Shown: in pieces, positions 4,755-12,049 of the stretch | Numbering within the stretch: position 1 is the stretch's first letter | Layout of the letters: each line of letters begins with the position of its first letter | From: an uncultured Eubacteriales bacterium | Lineage (GTDB): Bacteria; Bacillota; Clostridia; Oscillospirales; CAG-272 | DNA length: 12,049 nucleotides | Assembly: GCA_934402395.1 (NCBI GenBank) | Contig: CAKRTQ010000027.1 | Span: forward strand, 1-12,049 | Direction of reading: 5' to 3' | Notes under the pieces: generated by a model | What the model was told of the DNA's origin: nothing | The model's database searches: none | The model's input: the letters and a program-made list of their open reading frames with translations, nothing else | Position numbers and translations under genes: made by a program

Positions 4755-7316
4755 GTGGAAACGAAAAAGGATTTGACATTCAAGGATCAGAAAATATTAA
4801 ATGTGGACATGGTGCACGAGCTGAAGCAGTCCTTCATCGAGTATTCGATGTCGGTCATCACCTCACGCGCGCTGCCCGATGTCCGCGACGGCATGAAGCC
4901 GGGACAGAGGCGTATACTCTGGGCGATGTATGAGGATCATCTTACGCACGACAGGCCCTTCCGCAAGTCGGCAACGACCGTCGGTAACGTGCTCGGCCGC
5001 TATCATCCTCACGGCGACAGCGCCGTGTACGGCACGATGGTGCGCATGGCGCAGGATTTTTCTCTCCGCTGCCCGCTTATCGAAGGACACGGAAACTTCG
5101 GTTCCATCGACGGCGACGGAGCAGCCGCATACCGTTATACCGAGGCAAGACTGTCAAGGATCTCGGATGAAATGATGCGCGACATCGACAAGAACGTCGT
5201 TCCGATGATGCGCAACTTCGATAACAGGCTCGATGAACCGACCGTTCTTCCCTCGCGCTTCCCCAATCTGCTCGTAAACGGAGCCGTCGGCATAGCCGTC
5301 GGTATGGCTACAAACATTCCGCCGCACAATCTCGGCGAGGTCATTGACGCAACGCTCTACCGCATGGAAAACCCCGAATGCACCGTCGCGGACCTCATGC
5401 AGTATATAAAAGGTCCCGACTTCCCCACCGCTGCGACGATATACGGCATAAACGGCATACGCGAGGCGTATCTGACCGGTAAGGGGCGCATAATGGTGCG
5501 CGCACGCGCGAATATCGAAGAAGAAAAGCACCGCATCGTGGTCACTGAGATCCCCTACGGTGTTAACAAGAGCCTGCTTTGCGAGTCGATAGCCACTCTT
5601 GTCAAGGAAAAGCGCGTTGAGGGCATCACCGAGCTGCGCGATGAGTCCGGCAGAAACGGAATGCGCATAATCATCGGCTACCGCCGCGATGCAAACGCGC
5701 AGGTCATTCTCAATCAGCTTTACAAGTACACTCAGCTTCAGGACACCTGCGCGGTCAATATGCTTGCGCTTCTTGACGGCGAGCCTAAGGTTCTGCCGCT
5801 GGCAAAGATACTTGACGCCTACATCGCGCATCAGGAATCCGTTATCATCAACCGCACGAAATTCGACCTTGAAAAGGCACGCCAGCGCGCGCACATTTTT
5901 GAGGGATACAAGATCGCTATCGACAATATCGACGAGATAGTGGCTCTTATGAAGTCATCGCCGTCGATACCGGAATCAAAGACAAGGCTCATCGAGAGAT
6001 ATCAGCTTTCGGACGCGCAGGCTCAGGCGATAGTCGATATGACTCTCGGCAGACTTACAGGCATGGAGCGCGAAAAGATAGAGGCGGAGCTGAAGAGACT
6101 TTACGATCTTATAAACGAACTTGAGGGCATTCTCGGCGATATGGGCAAGATCAAGGAGATCATCCGCAGCGAGATGACCGATATAAAGAACCGTTACGCC
6201 GATGCGCGCCGCACCGAGATAGTCGAGGCTGCGGACGATATAGTGCTTGAGGATCTTATCGAAAAGCATGACTGCGTTATCACAATAACCCATACGGGAT
6301 ACATCAAGCGTCAGCCCGCCGACACCTACACCGCGCAGCGCCGCGGCGGCAAGGGCATTATCGGCATGGCGACAAAGGATGAGGACTTTATCGAGAGGGT
6401 GATGGTAATGAACAGCCATTCCTACCTCATGATGTTCACCAACACCGGCAAGGTGCATATGCGCAAGGCGTATATGATCCCCGAGGCGGGACGCACCGCA
6501 AAGGGATCGAATATAGTCAACATACTTGAGCTGCAGCCGGGTGAAAAGATAACCGCCGTCATAGGCATCGACGGCTTTGAGGGCAGCGACGGCAAGTATC
6601 TCACCATGGTGACGAAAAACGGCGTCATAAAGCGCACGCTGCTTTCCGAATACGAATATCAGCGCCGCGGCGGAAAGATAGCGATAGGTCTTGACGAGGG
6701 CGATGAGCTCGTGTCGGTCATGCTGACGCACGGCGAGAGCGATATCATAATCGCCACCGCCGATGGCTGTGCCGTCCGTTTCAGCGAGAGCGGCGCGAGA
6801 ACGATGGGACGCACTGCGCGCGGCGTTATCGGAATACGTCTGCGCGAGGGCGACTATGTTGCGGGTGTCGTTGCGGTCGATGATGCGAAAAAGCTCGTGA
6901 CCGTTACCGAGAAGGGCTTCGGCAAGCGCACCGATTTTGAGGACTTCAGACTTATGAAGAACCGCGGCGGCTACGGCGTTGTATGCCACAACGTTTCCGA
7001 CCGCACAGGCAGACTTGCCGGCATCGCTTCGGCATCGGAGGATGACGACCTTATGCTCATCACCGATTCCGGTACGATAATCCGCACTCCGGTAAAGGAT
7101 ATTCCCGTTTACTCACGCAGCGCCGCCGGCGTTATCGTCATGAGAATGGCTGACGGACAGTCGCTTGTGAGCTGCACGACGCTTCCGACCGAGCCCGAGG
7201 TCAGCGAACCCACTCCGTCGGGCGGGATAGAAGAAGCCGGAGAAGACGGTGATATAAAGATCGAAGACGCACATCTTGTCAGTCCCGAAGATATGGACGA
7301 CAGCGACGGCGAATGA
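4755..7316 (+). CDS. gyrA: DNA gyrase subunit A
   Basis: GyrA is the DNA-cleaving and DNA-wrapping half of gyrase, which introduces negative supercoils with GyrB. The 853-residue product starts at GTG with AAAGG 10 bases upstream. Its breakage-reunion domain shows SRALPDVRDGMKPGQRRILWAM (37-58, given in part), the QRDR segment HPHGDSAVYG and the catalytic Tyr128 in AYRYTEARL. The C-terminal pinwheel carries the GyrA-box QRRGGKG (528-534), which separates it from topoisomerase IV ParC, and a second near-copy QRRGGKI at 636-642. The last 45 residues are an acidic tail (16 Asp/Glu). Glycine occupies position 93, equivalent to E. coli Asp87. It follows the kinase stop by 2 bases and precedes gyrB by 18, the reverse of the usual gyrB-gyrA order. 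Confidence 0.96.
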   Translation: METKKDLTFKDQKILNVDMVHELKQSFIEYSMSVITSRALPDVRDGMKPGQRRILWAMYEDHLTHDRPFRKSATTVGNVLGRYHPHGDSAVYGTMVRMAQDFSLRCPLIEGHGNFGSIDGDGAAAYRYTEARLSRISDEMMRDIDKNVVPMMRNFDNRLDEPTVLPSRFPNLLVNGAVGIAVGMATNIPPHNLGEVIDATLYRMENPECTVADLMQYIKGPDFPTAATIYGINGIREAYLTGKGRIMVRARANIEEEKHRIVVTEIPYGVNKSLLCESIATLVKEKRVEGITELRDESGRNGMRIIIGYRRDANAQVILNQLYKYTQLQDTCAVNMLALLDGEPKVLPLAKILDAYIAHQESVIINRTKFDLEKARQRAHIFEGYKIAIDNIDEIVALMKSSPSIPESKTRLIERYQLSDAQAQAIVDMTLGRLTGMEREKIEAELKRLYDLINELEGILGDMGKIKEIIRSEMTDIKNRYADARRTEIVEAADDIVLEDLIEKHDCVITITHTGYIKRQPADTYTAQRRGGKGIIGMATKDEDFIERVMVMNSHSYLMMFTNTGKVHMRKAYMIPEAGRTAKGSNIVNILELQPGEKITAVIGIDGFEGSDGKYLTMVTKNGVIKRTLLSEYEYQRRGGKIAIGLDEGDELVSVMLTHGESDIIIATADGCAVRFSESGARTMGRTARGVIGIRLREGDYVAGVVAVDDAKKLVTVTEKGFGKRTDFEDFRLMKNRGGYGVVCHNVSDRTGRLAGIASASEDDDLMLITDSGTIIRTPVKDIPVYSRSAAGVIVMRMADGQSLVSCTTLPTEPEVSEPTPSGGIEEAGEDGDIKIEDAHLVSPEDMDDSDGE

Positions 7317-7334
7317 TCAGCAGAGGACAGGAAT

Positions 7335-9416
7335 ATGAGTGAAAAAAAGATAAACGAAGAAAATATGATCGAGAAAGATGAGCTCTCTGTGAGTGAGTCC
7401 GATGCGGAGAATGTGGGCGAGCTTGATGTTGAAGCGGCAAAGGCTGCGCTTGATCCCGAGGATGAAGTGCTGGATACCGTTGTGGCTGACGAGGCTTACA
7501 CCGAGAGCCAGATACAGGTGCTTGAGGGACTTGAAGCCGTCCGCAAACGCCCCGGTATGTATATCGGCACGACTTCGGTGAGAGGTCTGCATCATCTTGT
7601 AAACGAAATAGTCGATAACTCCATCGACGAGGCACTTGCGGGTCACTGCGACCTAATACGCGTCACGATAAACCCCGGCGAGAGCATAACCGTTGAGGAT
7701 AACGGCCGCGGCATTCCCGCAGGCATGCACCCGACACAGGGCATCCCGACGCCGGAGGTCGTGTATACGATACTGCACGCGGGCGGTAAATTCGGCGGCG
7801 AGGGCTACAAGATAGCCGGTGGACTTCACGGCGTGGGCGCGTCGGTCGTAAACGCGCTCTCCGAGTGGCTGGAGATGGACAACGTATACGAGGGCATTCG
7901 CTATACCGAAAGATTCGAGCGCGGACACGTTGCAAGACCGTTCAAATGCGAGGGACCGTCGCCCGACAAGGCGCACGGACTCAAGGTAACGTTCAAGCCC
8001 GACCCCACGATATTTGAAACCACCGTATTCGATTACGATATACTGCTCAACCGTATGCGCGAACAGGCGTTTCTCAACGCGGGCGTGCGAATAGTCATGG
8101 TCGATGCACGCTGCCCGGACGGCGGCGAGCCGGTCGAGGCGGATCTTAAGTTCGACGGCGGTATACGCAACTTTGTAAGCTATCTCAATGCGCAGAGGCA
8201 TAATCAGCTCATCCACCCGGAGGTCATTTATATGCGCGGCGAGCGCGGGACCTCACTTGCCGAGGTCGCGCTGCAGTACAATGATTCGTATCAGTCCACC
8301 GTGCTGACTTTCGCAAACAATATGAATACCGTTGAGGGCGGCACGCACGAAACGGGCTTCCGCACCGCGCTCACGCGCGTTATAAACGATTATGCGCGCA
8401 AAAACGGAATGCTCAAGAGCGCGGACAAGCAGCTCACCGGAGACGACGTGCGCGAGGGCATATGCGCCATTGTAAGCGTAAAGCTTGAGGATGCGCAGTT
8501 TGAGAGCCAGACAAAGGCTAAGCTCGGCAACTCCGAGATAAGAACACTTGTCGATAACACCGTTTCGGCAAGGCTTTCGGAATATTTTGAGGAAAATCCC
8601 GCAACGGCAAAGGCGATAGTCGAAAAGACAATAGCAGCCGCATCCGCACGCGAGGCGGCACGCCGCGCACGCGAGCTGACGCGCCGCAAGGGATTGCTTG
8701 AGGGCTCGACTCTGCCCGGCAAGCTTGCGGACTGCCAGGAGAGGGATGCGTCTCTCACAGAGCTGTATCTCGTCGAGGGAGACTCCGCAGGAGGCTCCGC
8801 AAAGCAGGGACGCGACCCGATATTCCAGGCGATACTCCCGCTGCGCGGTAAGGTTCTCAACGTTGAAAAGAGCCGCCTTGACAAGGTGTATTCAAACCAG
8901 TCGCTGATACCTATAATACAGGCTCTCGGCTGCGGCATCGGCGAGGACTTTGATATTTCCAAGCTCCGCTACGGCAAGATAGTGATAATGAGCGATGCCG
9001 ATGTCGACGGCGCGCATATTCAGATACTGCTTCTGACGTTCTTCTTCCGTCACATGAGACAGCTCATCGACGAGGGACACGTGTTCCTTGCCCAGCCCCC
9101 GCTTTACAAGGTCTATAAGAAGTCGGGCAAGGGCGGCGAAAAGTATGCGTATTCCGATGCCGAAAGGGATAAATATATTGCGGAGCTCGGCACTGTCGGC
9201 GTTGAGGCTGACAGATATAAAGGTCTCGGAGAAATGGATCATACCCAGCTGTGGGATACAACGATGGATCCCGAAACGCGCACGCTGCTCAAGGTGACGG
9301 TCGAGGATGCCGTTATGTGCGACGAGCTGTTCACACTGCTTATGGGCGATAAGGTCGAGCCGCGCCGCGAGTTTATTGAGCAGAACGCAAAATACGCGGA
9401 GAACCTGGATATATAA
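7335..9416 (+). CDS. gyrB: DNA gyrase subunit B
   Basis: GyrB is the ATPase half of gyrase. The 693-residue product has the GHKL ATPase site with Glu91 and Asn95 (EIVDNSIDEAL), Asp122 in VEDNGRGIP and the lid GGLHGVG; a transducer domain; and the TOPRIM metal site with Glu481 (YLVEGDSAGG) and Asp554/Asp556/Asp558 (MSDADVDGAHI). It ends with the standard GyrB tail MGDKVEPRREFIEQNAKYAENLDI (given for recognition in part). Residues 1-54 precede the usual start of the family (YTESQIQVLEGLEAVRKRPG) and are strongly acidic, 19 Asp/Glu of 54. The ATG has AGAGGA 7 bases upstream, which supports keeping this extension. It is probably cotranscribed with gyrA. No poly-T terminator follows; the next structured element is repeat copy 3. 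Confidence 0.97.
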   Translation: MSEKKINEENMIEKDELSVSESDAENVGELDVEAAKAALDPEDEVLDTVVADEAYTESQIQVLEGLEAVRKRPGMYIGTTSVRGLHHLVNEIVDNSIDEALAGHCDLIRVTINPGESITVEDNGRGIPAGMHPTQGIPTPEVVYTILHAGGKFGGEGYKIAGGLHGVGASVVNALSEWLEMDNVYEGIRYTERFERGHVARPFKCEGPSPDKAHGLKVTFKPDPTIFETTVFDYDILLNRMREQAFLNAGVRIVMVDARCPDGGEPVEADLKFDGGIRNFVSYLNAQRHNQLIHPEVIYMRGERGTSLAEVALQYNDSYQSTVLTFANNMNTVEGGTHETGFRTALTRVINDYARKNGMLKSADKQLTGDDVREGICAIVSVKLEDAQFESQTKAKLGNSEIRTLVDNTVSARLSEYFEENPATAKAIVEKTIAAASAREAARRARELTRRKGLLEGSTLPGKLADCQERDASLTELYLVEGDSAGGSAKQGRDPIFQAILPLRGKVLNVEKSRLDKVYSNQSLIPIIQALGCGIGEDFDISKLRYGKIVIMSDADVDGAHIQILLLTFFFRHMRQLIDEGHVFLAQPPLYKVYKKSGKGGEKYAYSDAERDKYIAELGTVGVEADRYKGLGEMDHTQLWDTTMDPETRTLLKVTVEDAVMCDELFTLLMGDKVEPRREFIEQNAKYAENLDI

Positions 9417-9526
9417 CCGGAATTGACATTGCAGGTGATGCCTGAAATAGTATAGGTGGGAAATTCAGCGCGGAGCAAACGTATCCGCTTCGCGTCTTAG
9501 CCCGGATACAGCGTGTCTGAAGCCCT
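9417..9526 (+). other. Gap 3' of gyrB with weak promoter and repeat fragment
   Basis: TTGACA (9423-9428) is followed 19 bases later by TAGTAT (9448-9453), a possible but poorly spaced promoter for cysS. GTATCCG (9481-9487) can pair with CGGATAC (9503-9509), and bases 9485-9504 match the end of the 92-bp unit found beside dnaN (complement of 495-514). No coding frame is supported. No T-box or other known riboswitch could be recognised. Confidence 0.4.
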
Positions 9527-9671
9527 ATGTTCCGATGTAACTATCCGGCGACGGGAAAACATGGATATGATATTGCTTGTTTTCAGGTTTAGCCGTGCAG
9601 CGGCACGGCTAAACGCGGCGGGGCAACTGTACTAAAGCGTCTATATAACTTTATACCCCGCCTATTTTCGG
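9527..9671 (+). repeat. Structured dispersed repeat, copy 3
   Basis: A complete copy in plus orientation between gyrB and cysS. The 12-bp stem lies at 9587-9598 and 9603-9614 with loop AGCG. GGCGGGG (9617-9623) can pair with CCCCGCC (9656-9662). The terminal CCCCG/CGGGG hairpin of copies 2 and 4 is degraded here to CCCCG/CGG. Flanks resemble copy 1 more than copies 2 and 4. It lies in the 3' region of gyrB and, if the weak promoter upstream is real, within the cysS leader. Confidence 0.9.
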
Positions 9672-9727
9672 AATATGAAGTTTAAAATCTGCACAAACGT
9701 CACCAGAGTCCCAAAAAAGGAGAAAAT

Positions 9728-11194
9728 ATGATACTTTATAACACACTTTCACATGAACGCGAGGAGTTTATCCCCAATGAACCGGGCAAGGTAAAAATGT
9801 ATACCTGCGGTCCGACAGTCTATCACTATGCCCATATCGGTAATCTTCGTTCTTATATAATGGAAGACGTACTTCAAAAATATCTGGAATATTCGGGATA
9901 CGATGTTACCAGAGTGATGAATATCACCGATGTGGGACACCTCACGAGCGACGGCGATACCGGAGACGACAAAATGCTAAAGGGCGCGCGCCGCGAGCAT
10001 AAGACCGTCATGGAGATCGCAAAATTCTATACAGATGCCTTTTTTGAGGACTGCCGCAAGCTCAATATCAAAAAGCCCGGCATAGTCCAGCCCGCGACCG
10101 GCTGCATTGCCGAGTTCATTGAGATGATAAAGACTCTAATGGATAAAGGATATGCTTACGAAGCGGGCGGAAACATCTATTTTGATACCTCAAAGCTTGA
10201 AAAATACTACGTTTTTCACGATTTTGAAGAGGAGGACCTCGCCGTGGGCGTCCGCGAGGGCGTTGAGGCGGACGGAAATAAGCGCAATAAGGCTGATTTC
10301 GTGCTCTGGTTCACGAAGTCAAAGTTCGATTCGCAGGAGCTGAAATGGGACAGCCCGTGGGGCGTGGGATATCCCGGCTGGCATATAGAATGCTCGGCAA
10401 TAGCGCTCAAATATCTCGGCGAGCGGCTTGATATCCACTGCGGCGGCATAGACAACGCCTTCCCGCACCACACGAACGAGATCGCACAGAGCGAGGCATA
10501 TCTCGGGCATAAATGGTGCAATTACTGGTTCCATGTGCTGCATCTTAACACAAAATCGGGCAAAATGAGCAAGTCGAGCGGCGAATTTCTTACCGTTTCG
10601 CTACTTGAGGAAAAGGGCTACGACCCGCTCGCATACCGCTTCTTCTGCCTGCAGTCGCATTACCGTAAATCGCTCGTGTTCACATACGAGAACCTTGATA
10701 ACGCAGCCACCGCATATAAAAAGCTGACCGCAAAGGTGGCTGCCCTTATCGCGGAGAACGAAAAAAAGCCCGCCGAGGTCGATGCGGAGGCTCTCGCGGC
10801 GTTAAAAAAGCGCTTCGCCGACGCGCTTGATAACGACCTCAATACATCGCTTGCGGTCACCGCGCTTTACGATGTGCTCAAGGCGCAGACGAACGCAGCG
10901 ACAAAGCTTGCGGCATTTGACGATTTCGACCGTGTGCTGTCGCTCTCGCTGACCGATGCTGCACGCGCACAGATAGAAGCGGAAAAGAAAAAAGCAGCCG
11001 ACGCGGCAGCCGCTGCCGCATCCGCACACGCCGGAGACCCCGAGGCGCAGCAGATACAGGCTCTCGTTGACGCCAGGACCGCCGCAAAGAAGGCAAAGAA
11101 CTTTGCCGAGGCTGACCGCATACGTGATGAACTGACGGCGCGCGGGATAGTGATAGTCGATACTCCCGCAGGTCCGACATGGCACAGACAGTAA
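9728..11194 (+). CDS. cysS: Cysteine--tRNA ligase (CysRS)
   Basis: CysRS charges tRNA-Cys with cysteine in the cytoplasm. The 488-residue product has the class I HIGN signature (36-39), the KMSKS loop (279-283) and the complete zinc site typical of CysRS: Cys27, Cys222, His247 and Glu251. The C-terminal anticodon-binding part ends with the family motif ADRIRDELTARGI and DTPAGPTW. It is somewhat longer than the 461 residues of the E. coli enzyme, with an alanine-rich charged stretch at about 418-440 just before the last helical region. The ATG is preceded by AAGGAG with a 5-base gap. The gtrA-family gene follows after 17 bases, so the two are probably cotranscribed up to the terminator at 11731-11779. 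Its own promoter is not clear. Confidence 0.97.
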   Translation: MILYNTLSHEREEFIPNEPGKVKMYTCGPTVYHYAHIGNLRSYIMEDVLQKYLEYSGYDVTRVMNITDVGHLTSDGDTGDDKMLKGARREHKTVMEIAKFYTDAFFEDCRKLNIKKPGIVQPATGCIAEFIEMIKTLMDKGYAYEAGGNIYFDTSKLEKYYVFHDFEEEDLAVGVREGVEADGNKRNKADFVLWFTKSKFDSQELKWDSPWGVGYPGWHIECSAIALKYLGERLDIHCGGIDNAFPHHTNEIAQSEAYLGHKWCNYWFHVLHLNTKSGKMSKSSGEFLTVSLLEEKGYDPLAYRFFCLQSHYRKSLVFTYENLDNAATAYKKLTAKVAALIAENEKKPAEVDAEALAALKKRFADALDNDLNTSLAVTALYDVLKAQTNAATKLAAFDDFDRVLSLSLTDAARAQIEAEKKKAADAAAAAASAHAGDPEAQQIQALVDARTAAKKAKNFAEADRIRDELTARGIVIVDTPAGPTWHRQ

Positions 11195-11211
11195 AATAAA
11201 AAAGTAAGATA

Positions 11212-11724
11212 ATGAAAAAACTTTGGGAAAAATACCGCGAGATAATCGTGTATATAATCGTGGGGCTTCTCACAACGATAGTGGCGTATGGGGTGCGTTT
11301 TGCCGTGCTTTATCCGGTCGCAGCCGCGCTGTCGCTCAACCTTGAGGAGAACGGAGATTACAGAGTCTCGGTCCTTCGGACTGTGGCTATAAGCGTAGGC
11401 TGGGTCGCGGGCGTGATATTCGCTTATTTTACGAATAAAAAATGGGTGTTCCGCGATAAGGTAAGCGGCAAAGAGGCGGTCGCAAAGCAGTTCGGCAAGT
11501 TTGTGGCGTCGCGTCTCGGTACGTATTTTGTCGAATGGGGTATCGGGGTGCTGGTTCCGATGCTGCTCATTGCGTGCGGATTCCGTACATTCCATTTCAT
11601 ACTTGACGTTGATGCGGATATGATCGCCACACTTGTTTCGGTGGTCATCGTTACGGTGCTGAATTATATACTCAGCAAGCTGCTGGTGTTCAGAAAAGAA
11701 AAAAATAATATATCTGAAAAATAA
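11212..11724 (+). CDS. GtrA-family small membrane protein
   Basis: This 170-residue protein is predicted to be an inner-membrane protein with four hydrophobic segments at about 10-40, 54-74, 104-122 and 137-157. FAYFTNKKWVF (70-80) and NYILSKLLVF (151-160) are typical GtrA/DPMS-family landmarks. Members take part in polysaccharide or teichoic-acid glycosylation, some by moving undecaprenyl-phosphate-linked sugars across the membrane; the substrate here cannot be told. No glycosyltransferase partner is in the window, so the role stays generic. It lies 17 bases after cysS, with only a weak purine-rich ribosome site (AAGTAAG), which suggests coupling to cysS expression. A Rho-independent terminator follows at once. 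Confidence 0.85.
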   Translation: MKKLWEKYREIIVYIIVGLLTTIVAYGVRFAVLYPVAAALSLNLEENGDYRVSVLRTVAISVGWVAGVIFAYFTNKKWVFRDKVSGKEAVAKQFGKFVASRLGTYFVEWGIGVLVPMLLIACGFRTFHFILDVDADMIATLVSVVIVTVLNYILSKLLVFRKEKNNISEK

Positions 11725-11730
11725 CAGAGA

Positions 11731-11779
11731 AACGGCGGAGCCCGTGAATTCCGAAAGGATCACCGGCCCCGCCGTTTTT
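11731..11779 (+). terminator. Rho-independent terminator after the GtrA-family gene
   Basis: AACGGCGG (11731-11738) pairs with CCGCCGTT (11769-11776). The inside can extend the stem (GTGA with TCAC, TCC with GGA) to a GAAA tetraloop, and the hairpin ends in a run of five T (11775-11779). It lies just 7 bases after the stop codon, so it ends the cysS operon. Confidence 0.9.
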
Positions 11780-11899
11780 GCGCCCGAAAATACGGGTGGG
11801 TGAAGATAACGTTTTTGCATAACTCCCCGGCGAAAGAAAAGAAAAATCATCGGGTCAAGCCGCTGTACGGCTTAGCCTAAACAAAGTAGAATAATTGAT
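11780..11899. other. Non-coding spacer before repeat copy 4
   Basis: No gene is supported here. Two small inverted repeats occur: CCCG/CGGG (11783-11796) and AAGCCG/CGGCTT (11857-11873). Neither has a poly-T tail. The second resembles the CGGCTTAGC part of the 92-bp unit near dnaN and may be a decayed relic. Confidence 0.4.
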
Positions 11900-12049
11900 A
11901 ATGTTTTGATGTAATTATCCGGCGGTAGGAATATATGAATCTGCTTTTTCTGTTCTTGGGTTTAGCCGTGCCGCAGCACGGCTAAACGCGGCGGGGCAAC
12001 TGCACTAAAGCATCTACATAACTTTATTCCCCGCCTGCCATCGGGGTAT
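11900..12049 (+). repeat. Structured dispersed repeat, copy 4 (reaches window end)
   Basis: A plus-orientation copy with the 12-bp stem at 11960-11971 and 11976-11987, loop CGCA. GGCGGGG (11990-11996) pairs with CCCCGCC (12029-12035); the same CCCCG (12029-12033) could instead pair with CGGGG (12042-12046). It is almost identical to copy 2 over about 125 bp but inverted relative to it. It lies after the terminator of the cysS operon, so it is probably not part of that transcript unless there is read-through. Confidence 0.88.

Noticed and set aside
5976..6989. Long open frame on the minus strand within gyrA
   Set aside because: It is antisense to an unmistakable GyrA and looks like a codon-bias shadow.
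4755..9416. Topoisomerase IV (parC/parE) instead of gyrase
   Set aside because: The canonical GyrA-box QRRGGKG and the GyrB-type C-terminus favour gyrase.
9587..9614. Core repeat hairpin as the gyrB terminator
   Set aside because: The stem is strong, but it is followed by GC-rich sequence with no T run, and it lies about 170 bases after the stop.
9417..9727. T-box riboswitch upstream of cysS
   Set aside because: An AGGTGGG...GCGCGG stretch is vaguely reminiscent, but the conserved T-box sequence and a following terminator are absent.
10867..11850. Long open frame on the minus strand over the end of cysS, the GtrA gene and the terminator
   Set aside because: It covers two recognisable genes and a terminator, has no family motif and no ribosome site.

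Overview
The window carries a bacterial chromosomal replication origin with core housekeeping genes. Protein style (DnaA, DnaN, gyrase, CysS), strong AGGAGG-like ribosome binding sites, TTTTCCACA-type DnaA boxes and a dnaA-oriC-dnaN arrangement point to a moderately GC-rich Clostridia member, perhaps a gut Oscillospiraceae/Ruminococcaceae relative. That placement is inferred from style, not from any search.

Layout. Bases 1-571 are non-coding and repeat-rich: two copies of a structured dispersed repeat (minus orientation), then a 92-bp tandem repeat that ends about 9 bases from the dnaN stop. dnaN (572-1729, minus) and dnaA (2167-3543, minus) flank a 437-bp origin. The origin has two abutting DnaA boxes, a GC-rich spacer, DnaA-trio-like triplets and an AT-rich tract on the dnaN side, a 22-bp perfect palindrome in the middle, and more boxes near dnaA. 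A 150-bp AT-rich gap with two back-to-back, near-consensus promoters separates dnaA from a plus-strand cluster: a PfkB-family phosphosugar kinase (3694-4752), gyrA (4755-7316) and gyrB (7335-9416). The gaps of 2 and 18 bases suggest one transcript driven by the kinase promoter. After a 311-bp gap holding repeat copy 3 come cysS (9728-11194) and a GtrA-family membrane protein (11212-11724), then a clear Rho-independent terminator and repeat copy 4 at the window end.

How it works together. DnaA opens the origin, DnaN is the polymerase clamp, and GyrA/GyrB relax supercoils ahead of the forks, so the window is a replication-initiation island. Two features are unusual: a sugar kinase sits directly upstream of gyrase with two perfect DnaA boxes inside its coding sequence, and gyrA precedes gyrB with no recF in the window.

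The least explained feature is the roughly 145-bp repeat. Its four copies share a 12-bp perfect hairpin with variable loop and a second conserved 7-bp helix. All four point away from the origin and in the same sense as the gene upstream. I do not recognise this family.
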